From the NCBI GenBank assembly GCA_964461865.1, contig CAYWVK010000004.1, positions 1-31,405 on the forward strand: a DNA stretch of 31,405 nt, given 5' to 3'. The notes beneath the pieces were generated by a model, which saw only the letters and a list, made by a program, of their open reading frames with translations, was not told where the DNA came from and made no database searches. The stretch's first letter is position 1. The number at the start of each line of letters is the position of its first letter. A program made the position numbers and the translations under genes. The DNA is from CAYWVK01 sp964461865. GTDB lineage: Bacteria > Patescibacteriota > Microgenomatia > Levybacterales > UBA12049. This document shows, piece after piece, positions 17,015 through 24,044 of this stretch.

Positions 17015-17752
17015 TTAAAGATCTCCGTTCTTTATTTTTTTAAAAACGAGGTTATTTGCACTAAGAAGTTCATCATGTGAGGACCCTGCGTCAATCCACC
17101 AATCAATAATTTTACATTCAAGCGTCCCCTCATTAAGATAAAAATTATTTAAATCAGTAACTTCTAACTCTCCTCTTTTAGATGGCTTAAGTTTTTTTAT
17201 AAAATCAAAAACTCTATTGTCGTAAACATAAATTCCTGTTTGTGCAATGTTAGATTTGGGTTTTTCCGGTTTTTCTTCAATTGATAACACTTTTCCGTTT
17301 TCATTAACTTCAATTACTCCATATTGTCCTGATTCTGTTGGCATTTTAACTCCAAAGACCATGGCTCCTTTGTTCTTTTTTTCAAATTCGTTTAGATGTT
17401 TTTTTAAATCAAAATTAAAAATATTATCACCTAACATAACTGTTAAATTATCGTGTTTTGAAAATTCTTCTGCTAATGATATAGCATCAGAAATTCCTCC
17501 TTTTGGATTTCTTTGAACAACATAATATATTTTCAACCCAAACTCCTCACCTGCGCCCAAAAGATTAGCAAAGTGGCCTGCATGATCAGGAGAAGAACTA
17601 AGTAAAACTTCTTTTATTCCAGCTTTAGACATTGCCTCAAGGGGATAATAAATCATTGGCTTGTTGTAAACCGGAAGTAAATGCTTATTTGTTACCAAAG
17701 TTAATGGTCTAAGCCTTGTGGCCATTCCTCCTGCTAATATTAGTCCTCTCAT
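17015..17752 (-). CDS. rfbA: Glucose-1-phosphate thymidylyltransferase (short form)
   Basis: This 245-aa nucleotidyltransferase makes dTDP-glucose, the first step of the dTDP-sugar path. The N-terminal signature reads GLILAGGMATRLRPLTLVTN, with a Met in place of the usual Ser/Gly in the GGxGTRL loop. It is followed by KHLLPVYNKPMIYYPLEAM. Other matches are VMLGDNIF, IEEKPEKPKSN, and WIDAGSSHDELLSANN at the C-terminus. It lacks the C-terminal extension of RmlA from E. coli-type clusters (about 290 aa), as in short thymidylyltransferases of Gram-positives, archaea and CPR. A 43-base gap with a 10-bp hairpin precedes it, and GAGGAG upstream of the ATG serves as Shine-Dalgarno. Confidence 0.93.
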   Translation of the reverse strand: MRGLILAGGMATRLRPLTLVTNKHLLPVYNKPMIYYPLEAMSKAGIKEVLLSSSPDHAGHFANLLGAGEEFGLKIYYVVQRNPKGGISDAISLAEEFSKHDNLTVMLGDNIFNFDLKKHLNEFEKKNKGAMVFGVKMPTESGQYGVIEVNENGKVLSIEEKPEKPKSNIAQTGIYVYDNRVFDFIKKLKPSKRGELEVTDLNNFYLNEGTLECKIIDWWIDAGSSHDELLSANNLVFKKIKNGDL

Positions 17753-17766
17753 AGTTCGATCTCCTC

Positions 17767-17802
17767 ACTATGACCTTGAGCTATAGTCGAATAGGTCATA
17801 GT
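17767..17802 (-). repeat. 10-bp inverted repeat just upstream of rmlA
   Basis: ACTATGACCT (17767-17776) and AGGTCATAGT (17793-17802) are perfect inverted copies around a 16-base loop. In the minus-strand transcript the hairpin spans the TGA of the upstream 90-aa gene and ends just before the GAGGAG of rmlA. There is no U-run, so it is not a standard terminator. A protein-binding site or a translational control element is possible. Confidence 0.6.
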
Positions 17803-18068
17803 CCGAATCCTCCTTTAAACAAAAAGAACATAATTGATATACCAAAACATCCAATAAGTATGTATTCTACCACAATTTTAAGTGTTAAGTCATGATTTAT
17901 CCTATGATGTAAAATTCCCCAAAAAACGTAAAAAACAGTAGTAATTGTAAAAACAAACATTTGAAGTTGTTTATTTGGAGATGCAAAATATACAAGAAGA
18001 AAACCAAGAATTAATAATCCAAGTAAAGAGATATAATAGCCAATATAATTATTAGATTTTTTATTCAT
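17796..18068 (-). CDS. Small three-helix membrane protein
   Basis: This 90-aa protein has three predicted membrane helices (about residues 9-28, 37-52 and 63-85) and a short polar N-terminus. No catalytic motif is visible, and the family was not recognised. It overlaps the CAP-domain gene by 1 base, so the two are probably translated together. It stands at the head of the nucleotide-sugar operon, so an envelope role is likely, but that rests on position alone. Confidence 0.78.
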   Translation of the reverse strand: MNKKSNNYIGYYISLLGLLILGFLLVYFASPNKQLQMFVFTITTVFYVFWGILHHRINHDLTLKIVVEYILIGCFGISIMFFLFKGGFGL

Positions 18069-19018
18069 TAAACAACTACTCCCTTAGCCAAAAACCCGAT
18101 TAAAATTAATATTAAGCTTAAAAAAAGAATATGATCAATATTATGCCCAACAAATCTGACCAGTTTCTTTCGTCTTACAACTATCATATCTAACGCTAAA
18201 ACTAAAATAAATAAACCAACTATTATCCTTACCAGATTTGAAAAAAAAGCAAGACCATTTACCAATGGCTCTTTTTTTACCGCAGTTATATTTGACTTAG
18301 ATAATTGATCTAAATTTATTCCTGCAACTAAGTTTTTCTCCCCTTCTGTTTCTTTAATCTCTTCTACTACTAACTCCTCTTTAGCCATGCTGTTTTTAGT
18401 ATTTGAGGCAACTGCAATTTCAGGTTTTGTTCCGGCAGTTGAAGGTTGCCCGCTTAATTCTCTTGAGCCAAACATTTCAACTACCAAAACTGTTTCCTCG
18501 CCTGTTAAATTTCCTGTTCTTATTGCAAAACCAACTTCTTTATAATTACTAGAAAGCATGTTTTGCCTGTGTGTTGGGCTTGCCATCCAAGCACTAACAA
18601 CATCCTGTGCATTTGTAAATCCCCTGGCAAGATTTTCCCCTGCATAGGTATAATTATAACCTGCGTTTTTTATAAATACCCAAGGAGTCACTCCACCAGG
18701 AGACTCGTGAGCCCAATAATTTTCCGTAAGCATATTACTTGCTTTTCCCTCCGCAGCTGAAGATAACTCACCATTTAACTTAAGAGCAGGTAAACCATTT
18801 ATCTCTCTTTCTCTATTTGTTAATGCTAATAATTCCTGAAGAGTAACATTATTTGAAATACCCAAGACTGAAGAATAATTAGATCTTACAAAAGAAAGGA
18901 AAAAACCTCCGACAACTAAAAAAAAGATAAAAAAGAGAATGCTTTTATGATGAAGTAATTTAGCTCTGTGATTATTTGTCTCGTGAGGATAAAAATAATG
19001 GGTTAAAAATTTCTTCAT
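18068..19018 (-). CDS. CAP/SCP-domain membrane-anchored surface protein
   Basis: This 316-aa protein has an N-terminal membrane helix (about residues 27-44), a CAP (cysteine-rich secretory/SCP-like) domain at about 58-185, a low-complexity linker, and two C-terminal membrane helices (about 259-280 and 295-315). CAP motifs seen are LLALTNREREINGLPALKLN, YWAHESPGG (His104), AGENLARGF (Glu128) and SPTHRQNML (His150). The His/Glu set is characteristic of the family and may bind a metal. The extracellular face should carry the CAP domain. The SSVLG pentapeptide at residues 49-53, just outside the first helix, recurs in the LTD protein at 20392-21243. Confidence 0.92.
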   Translation of the reverse strand: MKKFLTHYFYPHETNNHRAKLLHHKSILFFIFFLVVGGFFLSFVRSNYSSVLGISNNVTLQELLALTNREREINGLPALKLNGELSSAAEGKASNMLTENYWAHESPGGVTPWVFIKNAGYNYTYAGENLARGFTNAQDVVSAWMASPTHRQNMLSSNYKEVGFAIRTGNLTGEETVLVVEMFGSRELSGQPSTAGTKPEIAVASNTKNSMAKEELVVEEIKETEGEKNLVAGINLDQLSKSNITAVKKEPLVNGLAFFSNLVRIIVGLFILVLALDMIVVRRKKLVRFVGHNIDHILFLSLILILIGFLAKGVVV

Positions 19019-19023
19019 AGAAT

Positions 19024-19052
19024 TATTATTTCATTTTCAGTTAAAAATTCAA
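19024..19052 (-). promoter_or_regulatory. Candidate promoter for the CAP/glycan operon
   Basis: TTGAAT (19052-19047), a 17-base spacer and ATAATA (19029-19024), or TAATAA one base further, precede the CAP start codon by only about 5 bases. The sequence around it is extremely AT-rich, so chance matches are easy. If real, the mRNA would be leaderless. Confidence 0.4.
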
Positions 19053-19074
19053 TAACTATCTATTATTTAGTATA

Positions 19075-19971
19075 TCATTTATAAATCGGTTCTAGTAGTT
19101 CTCCTGTTTTTTTATCGTTAATCGGTATTTTTAAAAAGTGGGAAAGCGTATTAGCAACAGAAATACCCACTCTTAATCCTGTAAACGAACCTGGTCCTTG
19201 ATTTATTTTTATTAAAGACAAATCTTCTAAACCAAGCTTATGTTTTTGTAGCATTTCTTTTATCATTGGTAAAACCGCTTGAGCTTTTTGATAATCAATA
19301 GTCTTTTTGTTTAAATAAAGCTTATTCTCAATTTTTATTCCAACTGATAAATATTCATTACTGGATGTATCAATAAATAATTCTACTTTTAAAATTTTTA
19401 TGCTTACTGCTCCTTGTCTTAAAATCTTCCAGGTTTTTCTTGAACAATCAATAACAGTTGATTGTTTTTTAATACCACATTTACCATCTAAAACGTAATC
19501 TACTAAATTTATTAATTTTGGATTAATATCTTTTAATAAAAGGGGTGTTTTATCGTCTAGAAAATTTGCAGAAGAACCAATAATTGGAACCCCTACTCCT
19601 TTTATTAAAGCTAGTGTTTGATCATGATTAGGAATTCTTATACCAAGCGTATCTTTATTACCTCTTATAAGAGGATTTACTTTATCTTTTTTGCAATTTA
19701 AAACAATTGTTAATCCACCCGGCCAATATTTATCCATTAATTTAGTTTTTACTATTCTGTCAAAGGGTTTTAAATATTTTTTGGCCATTTCCAAATTTTC
19801 GACAAGTATCGGAAAGGGCTTTAATTTTTCTCTACCTCTAATTTTTATTAACTTTTCAACAGCGTCTTTTTTATCAATTCTTACCCCTATACCAAAAACA
19901 GTATCTGTTGGAAAAATAACAATACCACCTTTTTTTAATATTGCTGTTGCCCTTTTTAAATCCTGATTCAT
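19075..19971 (-). CDS. Fusion of TsaC/Sua5 with a half-size TsaB (t6A biosynthesis)
   Basis: This 298-aa protein is made of two t6A enzymes. Residues 1-194 are TsaC/YrdC: ATAILKKGGIVIFPTDTVFG, the K-x-R region KIRGREKLKPFPILV, YWPGGLTIVL, IRIPNH, GSSANF and STVIDCS. This domain makes threonylcarbamoyl-AMP from threonine, bicarbonate and ATP. Residues 197-298 match the N-terminal half of TsaB: LFIDTSSNEYLSVGI, AQAVLPMIKEMLQKHKLGLE and the hallmark NQGPGSFTGLRVGISVANTL. This half then jumps to a TsaB-like tail, ELLEPIYK. TsaB dimerises with TsaD to form the modification complex. The ATG overlaps the TGA of tsaE, which encodes the third partner. tsaD is not in the window. Confidence 0.88.
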   Translation of the reverse strand: MNQDLKRATAILKKGGIVIFPTDTVFGIGVRIDKKDAVEKLIKIRGREKLKPFPILVENLEMAKKYLKPFDRIVKTKLMDKYWPGGLTIVLNCKKDKVNPLIRGNKDTLGIRIPNHDQTLALIKGVGVPIIGSSANFLDDKTPLLLKDINPKLINLVDYVLDGKCGIKKQSTVIDCSRKTWKILRQGAVSIKILKVELFIDTSSNEYLSVGIKIENKLYLNKKTIDYQKAQAVLPMIKEMLQKHKLGLEDLSLIKINQGPGSFTGLRVGISVANTLSHFLKIPINDKKTGELLEPIYK

Positions 19972-20402
19972 TTAAACTCAATTCTCCTTTTATTTATACT
20001 AAGATATTCAAAATGAACATTAATTACATTTTTGGGTAATATTTTTTTCAATTTTTCCGGCCATTCTATAACAACGATATTTTGCTTATTATTAATAATT
20101 TCATCAAGCTCCAAACCTAAAACATCATCATTACTTTTAATTCTATATAAATCTATATGATAAAAATATTTCTCTTTAATTTTTTTATTATCGATATCAT
20201 AACTTTTAATAATTAAAAATGTTGGAGACGTCATTCTTTTTTTTATTCCAAGCCCTTTTCCTAAACCCTGAACAAAAGTAGTCTTACCGCTTCCTAAGTC
20301 TCCATATAAAGCCAATATTCTTCCTTTATTAGTTTTAATAAAATCTTTAGCCAGATTTTGTGTTTGAGAAAAACTGTTTGTTGTAAAAATGTTATTTTTC
20401 AT
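19968..20402 (-). CDS. tsaE: TsaE, ATPase of the t6A complex
   Basis: This 144-aa P-loop ATPase is needed for t6A37 modification of ANN-decoding tRNAs. Motifs seen are FTTNSFSQTQNLAKDF, LALYGDLGSGKTTFVQGLGK (Walker A GDLGSGKT), MTSPTFLI, YHIDLYRI, LELDEI and VVIEWPEKL (Walker B-like). I chose the ATG at 20402 because the family aligns from there; an in-frame TTG at 20453 would add 17 residues with no family match. The chosen start overlaps the end of the LTD gene by 11 bases, and the stop overlaps the tsaC-tsaB fusion. Confidence 0.93.
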   Translation of the reverse strand: MKNNIFTTNSFSQTQNLAKDFIKTNKGRILALYGDLGSGKTTFVQGLGKGLGIKKRMTSPTFLIIKSYDIDNKKIKEKYFYHIDLYRIKSNDDVLGLELDEIINNKQNIVVIEWPEKLKKILPKNVINVHFEYLSINKRRIEFK

Positions 20403-21243
20403 ATATTTTTTTCTTTTTATAAAAAAGAAATCCAAGTATAACACAACTTGCAATAAAAATTATCCCTGTAGAGATAAAAATAAGAGCAGGAACGTTTTTC
20501 TTTTCTTGCTCTTTTTTGTCTATTTTTTTTATAGGAGTAATTGTTGAAGAAGGCGTACTTAACCTAAGTGTTTTCTGACCCAAAACCGAACTCTTACTGG
20601 AAATTGTTTTCGTCGTTGTACTTGAAGAAGTCAGAATTAAATTACTCGTAGTTGTCGTATTTTCTTTTGTGAGTGTTGGTGTTTTTGTTGGAGCTAAGGT
20701 TGGTGCTTTTGTGGCTGTTGGGCTTGGTTTTGGCGTTGGTGTTGAAGTATTACTTGGAGTTGGAGCTTGAGTATTAGTTGGCGTTAAGGTTGGCAAAACA
20801 CTATTTTCTAACCCTTTTGTTGAACTTACTAAAACAGCCATTTCCCCCAAACCATCCGGAAATCTTCCAATTGAAACATCTTTTCCCGGATCTTTAATAT
20901 ATTGATATTGATCAATTATTTGTCCATCGAAAGAAAATAAAACAACATAATCCTCATCGTTATTTAAAAAAGAAGAACATTCAAAAAAGAGAAAAAGTAA
21001 ATTAAGTGCATTAATACTTGCTAATGATTTCTTAGAACCGCTTTCTAAGTCACTGTTAAAATCTAAATCATCATCTATATAATATGTGGTTAAATCAATC
21101 GATTCGGGATTATAAAATTCTACCCATTCATTTCCTTCTGATGGATGTACAAAAATTTCGTTTATTTTTAAGTCTGTTGCTAAAGCTGTGTTTTTTGTAA
21201 GGAGTAAAAAAAGAAGAATAAAAAAGGGCAGTTTCTTAAACAT
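20392..21243 (-). CDS. Lamin-tail-domain surface protein with Thr/Pro stalk
   Basis: This 283-aa protein has an N-terminal signal peptide (about residues 1-22) and a lamin-tail-like (LTD) domain at about 24-145 with IFVHPSEGNEWVEFYNP and SIGRFPDGLGEM. A Thr/Pro/Ser stalk (about 150-235, many TPTP units) follows, then a C-terminal membrane helix (about 252-274) with a KKKK tail. It should sit on the outer face of the membrane with the stalk crossing the wall. LTD domains occur in many secreted bacterial proteins, often next to nucleases or adhesion modules, but none is present here. SSVLG at 218-222 is shared with the CAP protein. Confidence 0.82.
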   Translation of the reverse strand: MFKKLPFFILLFLLLTKNTALATDLKINEIFVHPSEGNEWVEFYNPESIDLTTYYIDDDLDFNSDLESGSKKSLASINALNLLFLFFECSSFLNNDEDYVVLFSFDGQIIDQYQYIKDPGKDVSIGRFPDGLGEMAVLVSSTKGLENSVLPTLTPTNTQAPTPSNTSTPTPKPSPTATKAPTLAPTKTPTLTKENTTTTSNLILTSSSTTTKTISSKSSVLGQKTLRLSTPSSTITPIKKIDKKEQEKKNVPALIFISTGIIFIASCVILGFLFYKKKKIYEK

Positions 21244-21246
21244 ATT

Positions 21247-22467
21247 TTAGGGATAAACGTGAAGATAATACGTCTCCATTCCTTCGCCATGATCAACCCT
21301 TACGTAACCTAAGGCACAACCAACAGAATAGCTTCCCTTATATAAAGTTCCATCCTTAACTGCTTTTACTGTTGTTGATGAACTACTTATGTCAATTCCA
21401 TTATGAAAAGTATAAATTCTTCTAACCCATGTATTTGCAATTGCCCAAGTTGAGCCGTAACCCTGATTAAACATAATTGGTGCATCAAGGGGCCAATTCC
21501 AACTTCCTGAAGGGTTAAACGGATCTGCAGGAGTACAACTTCCTCCACCGGAACAGTTTGTATGATCAATTCCTTTTAAATAATTAAATGGATTTTCTGT
21601 ATTACCGTTTTTTGTTACCATAAAATGAAGATGTGTACCGCTTGAATTACAAGACGCTCCTGTAATCATGGTTGCTACTCTTTGCCCCTCACTAACTTTC
21701 CCAACCTCAACCTCTGTTCCCTTTCCGGCAACAATCCCTAAGATTGCCTCATATTCGGCTCTTGCTCGAGCGAGTAATTGCTGATATTTTCGCTCATCAT
21801 TTTGAGTTACGCTTAGTAAGTCTTTTCTAATTAATTTATTTTGCTCTAATTCCTTGGTATATACTTCTAATTCTTTTTTTAAGGCTTCAATTTTTTTCTT
21901 TTTATCTTCAAATATCTCTTTTTGATTTGCATAATCTATTTTTGCTTGTTCGGTTTCATAAATAAGTCTTTTATCGTGCGTTTGTGCAATCTTTAAATAA
22001 TTAAGCCTTGTAAAAAAATTTGAAACATTACTTGAGGAAAGCAATACATTAAAGGGTTGAATTGTACCAACTTCATATGTAGCAATAATTCTGTTTAAAA
22101 GGACTTTTGTTAACTCATCAAGTGACTCCTCCAATTTTCCGATTTTTTTATTAGTCGTATCAATATCTGCTTCAAGACTTAAAATCTGTTTTTTGTTTGC
22201 TTCGATTCTATATTCTGTTAGCTTTACCTGATTATCCATTACCGCAATTTCTGAAGATAGTGTTTTTGCTTTTCCCTGAAGCTCTGATACCTTTTCTTCA
22301 AGTTTTCTAATCTCATCTTCAAGCCCTGCCGTATCTTCTGATTTTGTAGTAGTCGTTGTTGTATCTTCAGTCTCCTGAGCCCAGACAAAAAGATTAGTGT
22401 TTAATAAAAATAGACTAAACAGTAGTACTGTTAAGAGGATAAAGCTTTTTTTTATTTTTAAATTCAT
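21247..22467 (-). CDS. FtsEX-associated coiled-coil M23 (LytM) protein, permuted domain
   Basis: This 406-aa protein has a signal peptide (about 1-31) and a long coiled coil (about 48-240) like that of EnvC/PcsB, then an M23 domain at about 248-406. The catalytic motifs occur in the order THLHF (His279, His281), HNGID (His355, Asp359), YLH (His403). Standard LytM proteins have HxxxD first, YxH next and HxH last, so the final strands have moved to the front and the domain ends right after YLH. All expected zinc ligands and the two other histidines are present, so it may be active. It follows ftsX by 10 bases, which suggests that FtsEX controls it at division. It could act as a peptidoglycan endopeptidase or as an amidase activator. 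Confidence 0.88.
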   Translation of the reverse strand: MNLKIKKSFILLTVLLFSLFLLNTNLFVWAQETEDTTTTTTKSEDTAGLEDEIRKLEEKVSELQGKAKTLSSEIAVMDNQVKLTEYRIEANKKQILSLEADIDTTNKKIGKLEESLDELTKVLLNRIIATYEVGTIQPFNVLLSSSNVSNFFTRLNYLKIAQTHDKRLIYETEQAKIDYANQKEIFEDKKKKIEALKKELEVYTKELEQNKLIRKDLLSVTQNDERKYQQLLARARAEYEAILGIVAGKGTEVEVGKVSEGQRVATMITGASCNSSGTHLHFMVTKNGNTENPFNYLKGIDHTNCSGGGSCTPADPFNPSGSWNWPLDAPIMFNQGYGSTWAIANTWVRRIYTFHNGIDISSSSTTVKAVKDGTLYKGSYSVGCALGYVRVDHGEGMETYYLHVYP

Positions 22468-22477
22468 AATTCATACA

Positions 22478-23344
22478 TTATTTAAGATATCTTAGTACTG
22501 CCATATAGCTTGACAAAGCTCCAAGAATAATTGCCCCTACAATTTCTATTGCTAATAGTATAAATATAAGTAAAGGATTGCTTGGAAAAACTGTAATTCC
22601 TTTAAAAAATTCCGTTAAAACAGGCATTGATGACCATAAAGAAACAGAAGCAATTAACCAACCTATAACTGAACCGATAACACCGTAATAAATTCCCTCA
22701 AGAATAAACGGCCAGCGGATGTGCCAATTAGTTGCTCCGATAAGTCTCATTATTTCAATATCTTCTTTTTTTTGAGAAATTTTTATGCCGATTATCGTAA
22801 TCATTGTAAACACAGAAACTATAGTTAGTATTACAATAAGACCAATTCCAATTCCTCTTATCGCATTTGTCCATGAAGTTAAAGTTGAAATTACATCTTT
22901 TTGATAAATTACCTCCTGCACGTTAGGAGAAGATTTTAAAACATCTGAAATTTCCTGAAGATCTTCTATTTTATATGTAGATATCTCCAAAGATGCCGGC
23001 AAAACGCCTGCTGTAACTAAATCTAAGAGCAAGGGGTCATCTTTATTTTGCTCCTGATAAATCTTAAGTGCCTCTTCTTTTGATACATACTTTACAGATG
23101 CAACTTTTTCGTTTGTTCTTAATTGATTTTCAAGACTATTAATATCTTCTTGTTTTGTCTCATTCTCAAAAAAAGCTGTAACTTGAGGCTTTGACTCAAG
23201 AAAATTAATTATTTGGTGTGAACCATATAATATAAAGGTGAAAAAAGAAACTATAAGAAAAGTAAGCGTCATGATAAATATTGCCGCTAATGCCTGATAT
23301 GGAGACCTTCTGATGTTTTTCCAAGTTGTTTTAGTGTGTTTCAT
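22478..23344 (-). CDS. ftsX: Cell-division permease-like protein FtsX
   Basis: This 288-aa membrane protein has the FtsX topology: one N-terminal helix (about 17-40), an extracellular domain (about 45-165; begins NFLESKPQVTAFFENETKQE, includes VASVKYVSKEEALKIYQEQN), then three C-terminal helices. KKEDIEIMRLIGATNWHIRW is the conserved FtsX loop before the last helices. With FtsE it passes a cytoplasmic ATP signal to wall hydrolases. It overlaps ftsE by 14 bases and precedes the M23 protein gene. Confidence 0.95.
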   Translation of the reverse strand: MKHTKTTWKNIRRSPYQALAAIFIMTLTFLIVSFFTFILYGSHQIINFLESKPQVTAFFENETKQEDINSLENQLRTNEKVASVKYVSKEEALKIYQEQNKDDPLLLDLVTAGVLPASLEISTYKIEDLQEISDVLKSSPNVQEVIYQKDVISTLTSWTNAIRGIGIGLIVILTIVSVFTMITIIGIKISQKKEDIEIMRLIGATNWHIRWPFILEGIYYGVIGSVIGWLIASVSLWSSMPVLTEFFKGITVFPSNPLLIFILLAIEIVGAIILGALSSYMAVLRYLK

Positions 23345-24044
23345 GTTTCTTGTGCTCCTCAGCCTTTTTTATTTTATCGTGATTTTTATCATCATGTACT
23401 ATTTTCCCTTTCTCAAGTTTTACAACTCTTTTTGATAAGTTTTTTATAATATCCAAATTATGCGTTGCCATTAAAACAGTTGTTCCTTTTTTGTTAATTT
23501 CCGATAAAAGATTTACTATTTCCCACGATGTTGCCATATCTAAATTTCCGGTCGGTTCATCAGCTAGCAAAAAATCCGGAGACAAAACCAAAGCCCTTGC
23601 TATTGCTGCTCTTTGAACTTCTCCTCCTGAAAGTTGTATTGGAAATTTATCCTTATGATTAACTAAATCAACTTGTATTAATGCCTCTTCTACTCTTTTT
23701 TTTGCATCTACTATATTTACGTCTGATACCTCAAGAGGCAATAGTATGTTTTCAAATATTGTTCTGTCTTGAAGTAATTTTAAATCCTGAAAAACAACTC
23801 CCATTTGTTTTCTAAGTTGGGGAATTTTTGAATGAGGAAGTTTAACTATGTCCCATTCATTTACAATGATTTCACCCTCTGTTGGCAACATTTCTCTTGT
23901 TAAAAGTCTAAAAATTGTTGTTTTACCGGCTCCGGTTGGTCCAACTAAAAACACAAACTCACCTTTATCAACATCTAAACTTACCTCTGTTAAGGCATAT
24001 TCTCCTGTGCCATACTTTTTTGAAACCTTATTAAGTTTAATCAT
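23331..24044 (-). CDS. ftsE: Cell-division ATP-binding protein FtsE
   Basis: This 237-aa ABC ATPase has Walker A GPTGAGKTT, Q-loop QMGVVFQDLKLL, signature LSGGEVQRAAIARAL, Walker B LLADEPTGNLD and the switch histidine in ATHNLDI. The start MIKLNKVSKKYGTGEYAL and the short Lys/His-rich tail are typical of FtsE. It partners FtsX in the membrane. It overlaps the upstream membrane-protein gene by 1 base and ftsX by 14 bases. Confidence 0.96.
   Translation of the reverse strand: MIKLNKVSKKYGTGEYALTEVSLDVDKGEFVFLVGPTGAGKTTIFRLLTREMLPTEGEIIVNEWDIVKLPHSKIPQLRKQMGVVFQDLKLLQDRTIFENILLPLEVSDVNIVDAKKRVEEALIQVDLVNHKDKFPIQLSGGEVQRAAIARALVLSPDFLLADEPTGNLDMATSWEIVNLLSEINKKGTTVLMATHNLDIIKNLSKRVVKLEKGKIVHDDKNHDKIKKAEEHKKHETH

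Noticed and set aside
17767..17802. The hairpin before rmlA as an intrinsic terminator
   Set aside because: There is no U-run after the stem, and the next gene has its Shine-Dalgarno immediately downstream.
20403..20453. Upstream TTG start that would lengthen TsaE by 17 residues
   Set aside because: The extra residues do not match TsaE and overlap the end of the LTD gene; the ATG at 20402 fits the family start.
20690..20800. The repeat-rich stretch in the LTD gene as a non-coding tandem repeat
   Set aside because: It keeps the reading frame and encodes a Thr/Pro stalk between a surface domain and a membrane helix, a common surface-protein design.
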